Shown: positions 33,701 to 41,940 of the stretch, in pieces
Position numbering within the stretch: position 1 is the stretch's first letter
Layout: each line of letters begins with the position of its first letter
From: Streptomyces sp. DG2A-72
Lineage (GTDB): Bacteria; Actinomycetota; Actinomycetes; Streptomycetales; Streptomycetaceae
Length of the DNA: 64,000 nucleotides
Assembly: GCF_030499575.1 (NCBI RefSeq)
Contig: NZ_JASTLC010000001.1
Location: forward strand, 5,604,001-5,668,000
Direction of reading: 5' to 3'
The notes under the pieces: model-generated
What the model was told of the DNA's origin: nothing
The model's database searches: none
The model's input: the letters and a program-made list of their open reading frames with translations, nothing else
Position numbers and translations under genes: made by a program

Positions 33701-34685
33701 GGTGCTGCAGCGCGTCGGCCAGCTCGGGATGGGCGAGGCACTGCTCGTAGAAGTCGGCGCGTATGCCGAGGACCACGAGGACGGGGGCGGGGCCGTCGGA
33801 GGCGGGAGCGCACGCGGCGTGCAGGAGCTGGATGAACGTACGCCGGTCCGCCTCGTCGGAGCAGAGGGTGAAGGCCTCCTCGAACTGGTCCACGATGACG
33901 ACGGGGCCGGTGGGGGAGGAGGGCCGCGCCCATTCGGCGACGGCCTCCCGCACTGCCTGCGTATCCACGTCCGGAGTGGAGACGAGGGGCGCGAGCTCGG
34001 GTATCCGTTCGGTCAGCTCGGCGAGCGGATGGGCGCCCGGCACGAGCTGCACCACCTCCCGCGCGTCCTGTTCCAGCGCCGGCACCAGACCGGCGTTCAG
34101 CAGGGAGGACTTGCCCGCACCCGAGGCGCCCACGAGCATGACCAGGCCGCCGGTCTTCTCCGCCGCGCGGAGCTGCGCCATGAGGGCGTCGGTGCTCCGC
34201 TCCCGGCCGAAGAACCACCGCGCGTCCTGCTGCCGATAGGAGGCGAGCCCCCGGTACGGACACACACCACCGGGTACGGCCGGGGCGTCGCCCGCGGACC
34301 GCTCCCCCTCTTCCCCTTCCCCGGACACGGCGGCACGCTCCCCGATGGGATCGGCCACCGCCTGCTCCCAGATGCGCTGCCACTGAGCCAGGTCGTACAG
34401 GCCGGCCGACACCGGAGTGGGCCGCGCGCGCCGCGCCTGCGGGATCAGGATGTGCAGCACCGCCGCGAGGGCGGCGAACTGGGCAGGTACGTTCTTCGCC
34501 CGCCGCCAGTCGCTGATCCGCTGCGCGGACACCCGTACGGGCCGCCCTCGCTCATCGACCCGCTGCAGCTGTACGACCGCCTCGGCCACGCGCTTGAGGG
34601 GAGGGTTGCCGGCCTCCCGGTACAGCAGCGCGAGGCGCTCCGCGAAGGCTGTGCGTGCCCCTGAGTCGGAACTCAAGGCCTCCAC
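30723..34685 (-). CDS. XRE-like domain, STAND NTPase and 14-WD-repeat protein
   Basis: A 1,320-aa signalling protein. Residues 5-90 form a helix-turn-helix-like start (FAERLALLYREAGNPPLKRV, VSAQRISDWRRAKNVP). The nSTAND NTPase has Walker A GASGAGKSSLLNAGL (about 185) and Walker B PVVIVDQFEEAFTL, then winged-helix parts (VEITHEALLHAWPRLRDWI). A TM helix near residue 600 is GAVAALVVLAVVAVGAAVV. The C-terminal 650 residues contain 14 WD units, mostly of the form LTGHTxxVxSVAFSPDGRTL...IRLWDV, enough for two seven-bladed propellers. This is the PkwA-like class of conflict or developmental signalling ATPases. GTG 34685 was chosen because of GGGGGAA upstream; a GTG 15 codons earlier is possible. 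Confidence 0.88.
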   Translation of the reverse strand: MEALSSDSGARTAFAERLALLYREAGNPPLKRVAEAVVQLQRVDERGRPVRVSAQRISDWRRAKNVPAQFAALAAVLHILIPQARRARPTPVSAGLYDLAQWQRIWEQAVADPIGERAAVSGEGEEGERSAGDAPAVPGGVCPYRGLASYRQQDARWFFGRERSTDALMAQLRAAEKTGGLVMLVGASGAGKSSLLNAGLVPALEQDAREVVQLVPGAHPLAELTERIPELAPLVSTPDVDTQAVREAVAEWARPSSPTGPVVIVDQFEEAFTLCSDEADRRTFIQLLHAACAPASDGPAPVLVVLGIRADFYEQCLAHPELADALQHRHMVLGPLTTAELREAVTGPAKAVGLELEPGLAELIVREVSADGLRGAHDAGVLPLLSHALLATWQRRKAGRLTLAGYRAAGGIQGAVAATAERAWSGLDPAARTAARLLLLRLVRLGEDTQATRRRGTRRQLAEESTDPDKTEESLEALVRARLVTLDAESVEITHEALLHAWPRLRDWIDEGRSDHLLRQRLEEDSRSWEGSNRDTALLYRGSRLEQAHSWAKSAGDTFLTRSAVEFLAASVRLRRRVVWISRGAVAALVVLAVVAVGAAVVAIQQRDDAVFAQVLAESDRVQSTDPSLSAQLGLVAHRLRPDDADANNRLISIVNAPLATPLLGHTGAVYLTTFSPDGRLLATASYDRTVRLWDVSDPTRPKAVGKPLTGHTSWVSSAVFSPDGKTLASAGDDGTLRLWDVSDPSRPRSLGAPLTGHDGTIYLVAFSPDGHTLATADEERNVRLWDVRDIRRPRTLGTLTGHTAPVRSVAFSPDGRTLAAGGDDNTVTLWDMDDPRRPERIGTPLTGHTDTVHSVAFSPDGRTLASGSSDNTIRLWDVTDRAHATALGAPLTGHTGPIWSVAFSPDGSMLAAGSADSTASLWNVRNPAYPSQVGMPLAGSSGEMYAIGFSPDGRTLATGTGDGKARLWSIPRSDMIGRIGAFRRDGKILATGSGDSKIRLWNVASPGRPVALGKPFTTGERDIRLLVFSPDGRTLAVLTGVRNTVQLWNIADPAHPVAYGKPVLLHTRYSGPDSLAFSPDGRTLASAYDDRTIQLWNAADPAHLVPLGKPLTGHKGYVNSLAFSPDGRTLASGSADLTIRLWNVTDLRHATPLGKPLTGHLGPINALAYTPDGRTLASGSDDNTVRLWNVTDPDGATLLGRPLTGHTEALVSLTFSHDGRTLASGGNDNTVRLWNVTDPADASPIGQSMSPNAKTGNFLSFSPAGHMLGVSSGSDTVRLWNLDVDQAISRICSATHGVLTREKWQEYLPRLSYEPPCRQ

Positions 34686-35062
34686 CCCTTTACTTCCCCC
34701 GCAGCTGGACATCCGGACCGGAAAACTCACCTTATACGGCTGACCTGCGAGGAAGGGCTGGACCGGACACCGGAACCTCCTCGTTGTGGGCCTGAAGGTG
34801 GCAGGATCACGACGCAGTAGCGAACCGACTGCACGCCGTTATGACAGGCCACCAGCCCAGTGCTCGGAGACGCAGCCTATGACGCCGTTCGTTCTCGGCC
34901 AGCTTCCGCCGGAGTTACCGGAGTTGCCGGACGGTGGTGACGGACCCGTCCAGAGGGCCTGAGAGATCCGTGGAGCCGGTCCCCTCCGGACCCGCTCATC
35001 GCCGACCACGGATCCCGCCCCGCCCCGGTCCGCGCCGTATCAGCGCGAACCGAGGCCCCGCG

Positions 35063-35112
35063 CGTCGTACGGAACCGGTCCCCACGTGGGGAGGGACCGG
35101 TTCCGCACGACG
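35063..35112. terminator. Long hairpin terminator after the WYL regulator gene
   Basis: Arms 35070-35082 and 35093-35105 (CGGAACCGGTCCC) pair perfectly, and after one mismatch a further 6 bp pair (CGTCGT with ACGACG), giving a 19-20 bp stem with a 10-nt loop CACGTGGGGA. It lies 46 nt past the stop of the WYL regulator on the minus strand. The surrounding 470-bp gap (34686-35157) shows no gene. Confidence 0.75.
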
Positions 35113-35157
35113 CTGCGAACGCTCTGCCGGTCCGGGTCCATTGGTACCGATGGAAGT

Positions 35158-36138
35158 TCAGGCGGGCACGGAGTCTCCGTAGCGGGAGGCCATCGCGGCG
35201 GCACGGTTGCGCAGGGAGATGCGCAACGACTGCGGGGACAGGGCCTCCGCGTCCGTGCTGAGCTGCCACAGCGCCCATTCGGCGTGTCGTGAATCTTGGA
35301 AGGTCACCTCCAGCCGCAGCCAGCTGTCTGCGTCGGGTTCTTCCGCGCGGACGGCCAGCACGGTGTCCAGCAGTTCCTCCCGCCGCGCCGGATTCACCCG
35401 TACCAGCACGGTGATGTGGTCGCCGTCGGAAAGAAACTGCGCGGAGCGTTCCCGCCAGATCCGGTCAAGATCGACCCGGTTCGGTCGCTGTGCCGCTTCG
35501 GGGAGCTCCTCGGCGGCCATCACCCGAGACAGCCGGTAGGTGCGGTCCGCACCAGATCTCGTGGCCAGCAAGTAGCCCCGGTCGCGTACGGTGACCAGCC
35601 CGATCGGGTCCACCGTGCGCCACCGTGGTGTCTGGCCCGTGGCCGCGTAGTGGATGCGCAGCTTGCGTCCGGCGAGCACCGCGCGCCGGACCTCGATCAT
35701 GGTGGAGTCGGGTACCTCCTCAGTGACCGGCCGACGTGAGAGCAGGTCGGTCTCCGGCTCGACGAGAATGCGCTGGACCGCGTCGCTCGCGGTGGCCCGA
35801 TGGCTTTCGGGCAGCGCGTCGACCACCTTCCGCATCGCCGAAGCGAGCGCCGAGCCGAGGCCGAACACCTGCTCGCCGCGCCCCGATCCGGCGGTCAGCA
35901 GGGCAAGGGCCTCGTCGTGGTTCAGACCGGTGAGCTCGGTCCGGAAACCGGGCGACAACACGAAGCCACCGTGCCGGCCGCGTTCGGCATAGACCGGCAC
36001 GCCGGCCGCGGACAGTGCCTCGATGTCGCGCAGCACGGTGCGGGTGGATACCTCCAGCTCGCGGGCCAGCGTGTCCGCAGTCAGCCGACCGCGCTGACGC
36101 AGCAGCAGGACGAGCGAGACCAACCGGTCGGCACGCAT
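35158..36138 (-). CDS. YafY-type HTH/WYL transcriptional regulator
   Basis: A 326-aa regulator. The N-terminal HTH_11 domain (residues 1-60) reads RLVSLVLLLRQRGRLTADTL, then ARELEVSTRTVLRDIEALSA with the recognition helix. The central WYL domain (about 140-215) has MIEVRRAVLAGRKLRIHYAA, and the WYL-equivalent strand is RWRTVDPIGLVTVRDRGYLL. A WCX-type C-terminal domain (about 240-320) follows. WYL proteins sense nucleic-acid or nucleotide-like ligands and often control stress or defence genes. It faces the RidA-like gene across a 129-bp divergent promoter region, which it probably controls. Confidence 0.9.
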   Translation of the reverse strand: MRADRLVSLVLLLRQRGRLTADTLARELEVSTRTVLRDIEALSAAGVPVYAERGRHGGFVLSPGFRTELTGLNHDEALALLTAGSGRGEQVFGLGSALASAMRKVVDALPESHRATASDAVQRILVEPETDLLSRRPVTEEVPDSTMIEVRRAVLAGRKLRIHYAATGQTPRWRTVDPIGLVTVRDRGYLLATRSGADRTYRLSRVMAAEELPEAAQRPNRVDLDRIWRERSAQFLSDGDHITVLVRVNPARREELLDTVLAVRAEEPDADSWLRLEVTFQDSRHAEWALWQLSTDAEALSPQSLRISLRNRAAAMASRYGDSVPA

Positions 36139-36267
36139 ACGAGAACTCTACTGAAATACATGACCAAGGATGTCGTGATTCGCTGCGAGGCTCGTCGCAC
36201 GACGTCGAAGCCGACGGCTACCGAGCCGATGGCCGTACGTACTCCCCATGAATCGAATGGAGCTGAC

Positions 36268-36669
36268 GTGGCAGTGGAACGAACGGCGGTCAACCCGGTG
36301 ACGTGGTCGGTGGAGATGGGCTTCAACCAGGGTGAGGTCATCTCCGGACACACCCGGACCCTGTACATCTCGGGGCAGACCGCGATGAGCGCCGACGGCA
36401 AGCCCCAGCATGACGGCGACATGGCGGCGCAGTTGGCGCTGAGCATCGACAACCTGGAGGCCGTGCTCGGCGAGGCCGGCATGTCTCTCACCGACCTCGT
36501 CCGGCTCAACGTCTACACGACCGACGTCGACCTCCTTTTCCAGCACTACGGCGTACTGGCGGCGCGGTTGGGCACCGCCGGGGTGGCACCGACCACCACG
36601 ATGCTCGGGGTGACGCGGCTGGCGATCCCGGGCCAGATGGTCGAGCTTGAGGGGACCGCTGTCGCGTGA
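36268..36669 (+). CDS. RidA family protein
   Basis: A 133-aa protein of the RidA/YjgF/UK114 family, which deaminates reactive enamine/imine intermediates. Family features are the opening strand VEMGFNQGEVISGHTRTLYI, SGQTAMSADGKPQHDGDMAA, the helix LSIDNLEAVLGEAGMSLTDL, and the C-terminal ...MVELEGTAVA. The conserved Arg of active members (the 'R' in the C-terminal third) falls in GVTRLAIPGQMVE, in a slightly diverged form. GTG 36268 follows GGAGCTGAC. The divergent WYL regulator suggests it is induced by a specific signal. Confidence 0.88.
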   Translation: MAVERTAVNPVTWSVEMGFNQGEVISGHTRTLYISGQTAMSADGKPQHDGDMAAQLALSIDNLEAVLGEAGMSLTDLVRLNVYTTDVDLLFQHYGVLAARLGTAGVAPTTTMLGVTRLAIPGQMVELEGTAVA

Positions 36670-36729
36670 CGTGACGTCACTGCCTGGCCGGGCGGCGGTG
36701 GGGAGGGGTCCCGTTCGTGGCGGGGTTCA

Positions 36730-37242
36730 ATGGCGCCCATGATGCGTAGAACGCGATCCACCGCCGTAGTCGCCGTTTTCGTCGCCGCCGTGTTCGCCGC
36801 CGTTACGTCGTGTTCCTCGGATTCTTCGGACGGGTCCGCTGACGAGGGCCGGCCCAGTGGGGCCCGCTCCGGGGCACCGGCGTCCGACCCCACGGAGACG
36901 GCCACGCCGTCGCCCTCGCCGACCGGGCCGTGCGCCGACGGAACGTGCGAGATCGAGATCGCCGTGGGGGACGTCGTCACCGTGCCGGAAACGTACGGCC
37001 TCGGGCCGATCGAGGTGAAGGCGATCACCGGCAGCGAGGTCGAGATGGTCGCGCCGCTGACGGGGTCGGGCTTCAGCGTTTCGGGCTGTTCCGGTGGCGG
37101 CGGCGTGTCGTCGGAGGGCAGCGGCGGCGTCGGCCTCACCTGCGGCGAGGGACCCGCCGCGACCATCAACGACGCCATGAGCCTGAAGGTCGTGAAGATC
37201 CTCGACTCCGCCGCCGTCCTCCGCATCGAACCCGCCGGGTGA
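36730..37242 (+). CDS. Putative lipoprotein
   Basis: A 170-aa protein with a lipoprotein signal: basic MMRRTRS, hydrophobic TAVVAVFVAAVFAA, and lipobox VTSC with the lipidated Cys at 28. After a disordered Ser/Gly/Pro-rich linker (about 30-68) comes a small beta-rich domain with four cysteines (ADGTCEIEIAVGDVVTVPET, FSVSGCSG, GLTCGEGP). No family is recognised. ATG 36730 is closest to a GCGGGG ribosome site; ATG 36739 or 36742 are alternatives that keep the signal peptide. Confidence 0.8.
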   Translation: MAPMMRRTRSTAVVAVFVAAVFAAVTSCSSDSSDGSADEGRPSGARSGAPASDPTETATPSPSPTGPCADGTCEIEIAVGDVVTVPETYGLGPIEVKAITGSEVEMVAPLTGSGFSVSGCSGGGGVSSEGSGGVGLTCGEGPAATINDAMSLKVVKILDSAAVLRIEPAG

Positions 37243-37269
37243 CGTACGGCGTGCAGCTGTTCGGACAGG

Positions 37270-37745
37270 CGCTGGATCACCCGCTCGGCGACGGCGAGTT
37301 CGTCCAGTTCCTCGGGAGCTCCGACCTGGCGGTCAAGGCGATCGTCGTCGACCAACCACAGGGGGAGCCGGATTCCGAACCCCGGTTTGCAAATGGCCCC
37401 AAACGGCCCCGGATGAGGTTCCGGAACAACACATCCGGGTCACCTGTCGCGCAATGACGGCGAGCACTGCGTCGATCGCGTACTTGTGGCCGTACGACTT
37501 GGCGTCGGCCAGGAGCCGGCGTTGCCTGGCGGGCCTCGTCGTTTCCGATCCGATGTCGACGACCGGTCGCCGCGTACCGCAAGGGACAGGGCTCCACAGT
37601 CCAGCACGAAGACGCTTCCGGTGGTTCGACGCCGCTCGTGTTCGGCGTCGAGTTCCTCCAGCTCGTCGAGCGTCCGATAGCTCCAGGGTGCCCCGCAAGT
37701 GTGGTGCGACAGCCAGACCAGGGGCAGGCCGCGGAAATCAATGCC
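37270..37745 (-). pseudogene. Decayed PIN-domain toxin with antitoxin tail
   Basis: Pieces of a toxin-antitoxin module are spread over all three minus frames. One frame gives SYRTLDELEELDAEHERRR, which resembles an antitoxin tail, then SVFVLDCGALSLAVRGD, the first strand of a PIN domain with its catalytic Asp. Another frame gives AKSYGHKYAIDAVLAVIARQ, the last catalytic helix of the same kind of PIN protein. The third frame gives GDPDVLFRNLIRG. Several frameshifts and an internal deletion of about 70 codons would be needed to explain the order. No intact reading frame remains. Confidence 0.45.
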
Positions 37746-37757
37746 GAGGGCTGCCCG

Positions 37758-37979
37758 CTACGGTTGTCCCTTCTTCATGCGCCTCATGAAGAGAGTCACG
37801 CATGCCCAGAAAAGGATGAAGGCTGCGACGAGAATCCACCCGCGGGGCTTTCCCATGGACAGGGTCATGATCGAGAAGAGTGCAACCCCTAACAGAGTGA
37901 AGATGTTCAGGAGCTTGGTGTAGAACCGGATCCCTGCCTGCTGTTCCATCGTCCAGCCCAGGCGGACCATTGTGTTCAC
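37758..37979 (-). CDS. Small two-TM membrane protein, candidate immunity protein of the RHS gene
   Basis: A 73-aa protein starting at GTG (or 70 aa from the ATG three codons later). Two hydrophobic helices are clear: about 24-45 (LLNIFTLLGVALFSIMTLSM) and 50-66 (WILVAAFILFWACVTLF), followed by a basic tail RRMKKGQP that anchors the inner face. It lies immediately downstream of the RHS gene on the same strand, 67 nt after its stop and behind a strong hairpin. In RHS and polymorphic-toxin loci the gene in this position is the cognate immunity protein. A membrane immunity protein would match a toxin C-terminus that is itself hydrophobic. No family is recognised. Confidence 0.7.
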   Translation of the reverse strand: MNTMVRLGWTMEQQAGIRFYTKLLNIFTLLGVALFSIMTLSMGKPRGWILVAAFILFWACVTLFMRRMKKGQP

Positions 37980-38000
37980 CTTTCATGCGTCGGATTCAGG

Positions 38001-38037
38001 TGCTGGGGTGGAACCCTTTCCGGGTTCCACCCCAGCA
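38001..38037. terminator. Hairpin between the RHS gene and the small membrane-protein gene
   Basis: A perfect 16-bp stem (38001-38016 with 38022-38037, arm TGCTGGGGTGGAACCC) and 5-nt loop TTTCC, starting 10 nt past the RHS stop in the minus direction. As a terminator or attenuator it would set the ratio of RHS protein to the small membrane protein, or isolate an independent promoter for the latter. Confidence 0.75.
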
Positions 38038-38046
38038 AGTCATGTG

Positions 38047-41000
38047 CTAGCCGAGGGCCCATTCAACGGTACTGGAGGCAACTTCGCCGGCCGCCCATGA
38101 ACCGGCGAAGCAAACCGCCTGCCCTGCTACGGCCGACGCTCCAGCCGTTGGGATGGCGCCGCCCAGCATGACGAGTTCGCAGCCGACCAAGAAGGCGCCG
38201 CCGCCGATGAAGCCTGCGACATCCCCCCACATTCCGACCGTGTCCCCTGTGGCCAGTTTCGTGATGGCACTCACGCCGTCGCCGGCCCACCCGAGTGCGT
38301 CCACGCCGCCGCCGAGCGCGTCCACCAGTCCGCCGAAACCGAACAGACCGCTGGGGTCGATGATGTTGGTCGGGTCACCGGATGCGTAGAGGTAGGGGTT
38401 GGCCTCCAGGCCCGATGGGTCGGGCTGGGTGAAGCGGCCGAGGTTGGCATCGAAGTAGCGGGCGCCGAGGTGGTAGAGGCCGGTCGGGTCCTGGTAGCCG
38501 CCGGCGAACCGGTAGGGCTGGGGGACTCGTTCGGTGGCGCCGGTGACGCCGCGAGGGCTGTAGGAGTAGGTGTTCACTTTCTCGCCGTCCGCATTGACCA
38601 CTGCCTCGATGCTGCCGATGGCGTCGGCGAGGTAGTAGTACGTGGCGTCCTTGGTGCGGAACGAGTTGAGGGTGCCGCCTGGCTCGCGCGTGAAGTTGGT
38701 GTCCACACCACCGCTGCTCTGGGCGGACAGGCCGAGCGGCCCGTGGTGGAAGAGCGTGCCGCCGAACTCGGTGCGCTCGGAGTTGTCCGTGCTGCCGTAG
38801 CGGCCCTTGTAGGTGGTGCCGCCCTGTGTGATCGATGTCAGCTGGGAGTAGTCGCTCCACTGGCCGCCGGTGCGGGTCAGTTCGGCTGTCGGGGCGGCCG
38901 CGGTCTCGTTTCCGGCGCCGTCGTACGACCAGTTGGCGGTCGATCCGTTCTTGCCGGTGATCTGGGAGGCGTCGTTGTAGGTGTACGTGGAGCCGCCCGG
39001 GCAGCCGGCGGCGGTGCCCTGCGAGGTGAGGTTGCCCGCGCCGTCGTAGCAGTACAGCCAACTGTTGTCGGCGGCGCCGTTCTTGGTCTGCCTGGTGAAC
39101 GTCAGACGCCCGGCGGAGTCGTAGGTGTAGGCGCGTTCGAGGCCGGTGACGGCGTCGGTCCGGGTGCGGATCTTCGAGCCGTCCTTGGTCGTCGACCCGC
39201 TGGTGTACGCGTAGGTGTACGCCAGGTCCATCAGAGTGCCCTTGGGCGAGGTCGCCTTGATGGCAGTGACCCGGTTGGACTTGTCCCGGGTCGTCGTCGC
39301 GACCGTGCCGCCCGGGTAACTGACCTTGGTACGGGCGTCGTTGGCGTTGTACTCGTAGCCGGTCTTCTGCCCGAAGCCGTCGGTGAGCGACTCCAGCTTG
39401 TTGGTCTTGGTGTAGGTGTAGCGGATCAGCCCGTTCGGGTCGTGGTACGTCTCCACGTTGCCGTCTGCGGTGTAGGTCAGGACGGTCTGGGAGCCGTCCT
39501 GCAGGGTGCGAATGGTCTCGCGGCTGAGCGGGTCGAAGTCGTAACGGACGATGCCGGTCGAGTCCGAGCGCTGCTTGAGGTTGCCGTCACCGTCCCAGGC
39601 ATAGCTGACGGTGGAGTTGGTGCTGGACACCTTGGTGATCCGGTTGCGGTTGTCGTACACGTAGACGGTCTTGATGCCGCGCCCGTCCACGGACGTCTCC
39701 ACCCGGCCCAGGCTGTCGTACGTGTACGTGATCGTGCCCAGCGGGTTGGGCGGAGTGACCTTGGTCAGGTTGCCCTTGGCGTCGTAACCGAACTTGGTGG
39801 CATGCCCGCCTGCGTCCTTCACCTCGCAGCGCTGGCCCTCGAAGCCGCCGCAGGTGGGCGTGGCAGGGTTGTAGGTGAAGGTGCGGGTGCCTCCCTCGGC
39901 GCCGGCGACCGTTTCCTTCGTGGTGTTACCGGCATCGTCGTAGGTGTAGCTGACCGAGGCTCCGTCCGCAGTGGTCAGCTTGCCCGGCACATCCGCGCCC
40001 GCGATGGTCCGGTACGCGGTCAGCGTCGAGGTGGCGCCGGTCGGCAGTTTCGCGCTGGTCGGGTTGGATCGGGCATCCCAGCCATACGCGGTGACGTTGC
40101 CCGGGGTGCTGCCGACCCCCATGGCGTCCACGGCGGTGGTCACGTTGCGGTTGGCGTCGTAGGTGCGCTCGCGGGAGTGGCCGAGCGCGTCGATGACCTT
40201 GGTGATCTCGCCATCGGCCGCGTAGGTGTAGGTGGTGGTGTCGCCGACCGGGTCGGTGACCGTGGTGGTGCCGGCGGTGTTCGGGGTGTCCGACGAGTAG
40301 CGGTAGTTGTAGGTGGGGCCGGTCTCGCCGGAGCCGTCGAAGGCAGTGGCCCGCTTCATCGAGGTGACCCGGTTGCGGCTGTCGTAGGTGAAGACCGTGA
40401 CCCGCCCCTCCGGGGTGGTGATCTTCGTCAGGCGGCGGTCGGCGTCGTAGCCGAAGACGGTTGCCTTGCCCTCGGCGTCCGTGGTCTTGGCCAGGTCGCC
40501 GGACGGGTTGAGGTCGTAGACCACCGTGCGGCCGGAGTTGTCCTTCGCCTGCCACTGCGAAGCGTCCGTCTTGAGCAGGTCGATCCAGCGGCCCGAGCGG
40601 CTGTCGGTGAGCTTGAAGCCCTTGTGATCGGTGCCCTCGTCGTGCTGATCGACCAGGATGTGGCCGCCGTTGCGGTCAGTCGTCTTCAGCAGCGTCCCGT
40701 ACTGGCTGTAGGTGTCCTTGCGGCCCGAACCGCGCTCGGTGACCGTGAACTCGCCGTTGGAGGTCTGCGCCAGGTCCAGGCGGTGGCCCTCGGGTGTGGC
40801 GTAGCTGCCGTCGGCTTTCTTCGTGAAGGAGACGGAGCCGCCGGTGGCGTCGTAGAGGACGACCTTGCCGGTCTCGATCTGTAAGTACCGCTCGTAGTTG
40901 GCCCACCAGCGCTGGGAGATCTTGCCCCAGGGTGCGTCCATCGAGTTGTACGTGCGGTTGAGCTGGAGCTGCTGGCCGACCCCGGCGACCTGGAAGTCGG

Positions 41001-41454
41001 TCGCGGTGAGCATCAGGTTGCCGGACGAGTAGTTGATGCGGGCCACCAGAGAATCGGTGACGCGGACGTCGGATATCTGGTGCCAGGGAACCTGCCCCTG
41101 GCCCTTGGGCACCACGGCTTCAGCGGCGGCGAGCGACTTCGCGCCGGGTTGCGGTGCGCTCTTCCCGGCGAGGGCCCGCGTCTTCTGGGCGGCTCGCCAC
41201 TGGGCCAGCGCGGCGGGCGCCTCCTTCTCGCGAACTGGCCCCGGGGCCCTGGTCGTTCCGACCTTGACCGGTGGCATCTTGGCCTTCTCGCCGTCCCTGC
41301 CCCAGGCCGAGACCGGCTTGTCGGCGTCATCGGGAGCGGCAACGGCTGGGATTGCTCCCACGGTGAGTGCAACGGCGACCGAGGCCGCCAGGGCGGTGCG
41401 TCTTGCATGAATCCGGGCGCGTCTGAACGACGTGCCGTAGGCACGTGACGACAT
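38047..41454 (-). CDS. Secreted RHS/YD-repeat protein with hydrophobic C-terminal toxin-like domain
   Basis: A 1,135-aa protein with a twin-arginine-like signal region (RRARIHARRTALAASVAVAL, then AVAAPDDADKP). About residues 95-1000 contain many YD repeats of the form YxYDxxGxLxxxxxxxG (for example VFTYDSRNRVTSMKRAT and YTYDSLGRVETSVDG), which build the closed RHS shell. The conserved RHS end is at about 1000-1040: GARYFDANLGRFTQPDPSG, then NPYLYASGDPTNIIDPSG. The last 97 residues are the variable part: Gly/Ala-rich with hydrophobic stretches (GFIGGGAFLVGCELVMLGGA), like a pore-forming or membrane-active toxin. ATG 41454 has GGAGAAGC before it; the longer upstream reading is not supported. 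Confidence 0.9.
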   Translation of the reverse strand: MSSRAYGTSFRRARIHARRTALAASVAVALTVGAIPAVAAPDDADKPVSAWGRDGEKAKMPPVKVGTTRAPGPVREKEAPAALAQWRAAQKTRALAGKSAPQPGAKSLAAAEAVVPKGQGQVPWHQISDVRVTDSLVARINYSSGNLMLTATDFQVAGVGQQLQLNRTYNSMDAPWGKISQRWWANYERYLQIETGKVVLYDATGGSVSFTKKADGSYATPEGHRLDLAQTSNGEFTVTERGSGRKDTYSQYGTLLKTTDRNGGHILVDQHDEGTDHKGFKLTDSRSGRWIDLLKTDASQWQAKDNSGRTVVYDLNPSGDLAKTTDAEGKATVFGYDADRRLTKITTPEGRVTVFTYDSRNRVTSMKRATAFDGSGETGPTYNYRYSSDTPNTAGTTTVTDPVGDTTTYTYAADGEITKVIDALGHSRERTYDANRNVTTAVDAMGVGSTPGNVTAYGWDARSNPTSAKLPTGATSTLTAYRTIAGADVPGKLTTADGASVSYTYDDAGNTTKETVAGAEGGTRTFTYNPATPTCGGFEGQRCEVKDAGGHATKFGYDAKGNLTKVTPPNPLGTITYTYDSLGRVETSVDGRGIKTVYVYDNRNRITKVSSTNSTVSYAWDGDGNLKQRSDSTGIVRYDFDPLSRETIRTLQDGSQTVLTYTADGNVETYHDPNGLIRYTYTKTNKLESLTDGFGQKTGYEYNANDARTKVSYPGGTVATTTRDKSNRVTAIKATSPKGTLMDLAYTYAYTSGSTTKDGSKIRTRTDAVTGLERAYTYDSAGRLTFTRQTKNGAADNSWLYCYDGAGNLTSQGTAAGCPGGSTYTYNDASQITGKNGSTANWSYDGAGNETAAAPTAELTRTGGQWSDYSQLTSITQGGTTYKGRYGSTDNSERTEFGGTLFHHGPLGLSAQSSGGVDTNFTREPGGTLNSFRTKDATYYYLADAIGSIEAVVNADGEKVNTYSYSPRGVTGATERVPQPYRFAGGYQDPTGLYHLGARYFDANLGRFTQPDPSGLEANPYLYASGDPTNIIDPSGLFGFGGLVDALGGGVDALGWAGDGVSAITKLATGDTVGMWGDVAGFIGGGAFLVGCELVMLGGAIPTAGASAVAGQAVCFAGSWAAGEVASSTVEWALG

Positions 41455-41557
41455 GCTTCTCCTCAAGCAGACAAGTCCCAGCAGCCCCCACGGCCACTGG
41501 CTCCCGCAGGCTAAGCAGCACCGCACAGCCACCGCACAGATCAGGGGTGATGGTTGC

Positions 41558-41587
41558 TCGATATTTCAGCCCCGAATAATCAATCAA
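41558..41587 (-). promoter_or_regulatory. Candidate promoter of the RHS gene
   Basis: On the minus strand TTGATT (41587-41582) and TATCGA (41563-41558) are separated by 18 bp in an unusually AT-rich segment about 105 nt upstream of the RHS start. This spacing fits a vegetative sigma promoter. Confidence 0.35.
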
Positions 41588-41599
41588 GAAAGGATAAAG

Positions 41600-41940
41600 T
41601 GACACCAAAGATTTGGAATGGAACGACTGAACGAGCCTGGCTACCAGCATGGTTGGCGCCCGAGCGACGATTGGCCTGAAGTCGCCCGCCACTGAAGCCG
41701 GCACATCCGAATCTCCGTCACCGTCAGCCTCGACCGCCCCGCCGGGAAGCCACCACGCGGACCGCGCACCGCGACCCCGAGCCCGGTCGCATGAGGCTCC
41801 GCCGACCTCTGAGCGGCTCACGGTCGAGGAACACGGGATGCGGGTGTGGCACTGGCTGGAACTGAGTATCGACACCTGGGGGCGCGCTGGCGTACAAAGC
41901 CGCCTCCCGGCAGAAAGCCTCGGGCAGGCCGACGCGCCTT
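41600..41940. other. Stretch without recognisable gene
   Basis: Between the RHS promoter region and the IS5-type remnant both strands are open in places, but composition and peptides (Pro/Ser/Arg-rich) look non-coding. I see no repeats or RNA genes. Confidence 0.4.

Noticed and set aside
30795..34664. Very long open frame antisense to the WD-repeat gene
   Set aside because: Typical high-GC antisense openness; the peptide is Arg/Gly/Pro-rich, and the opposite strand has clear domains and repeats.
38470..40884. 800-codon open frame antisense to the RHS gene
   Set aside because: Low-complexity Val/Gly/Arg peptide produced by the repeated YD codons on the coding strand.
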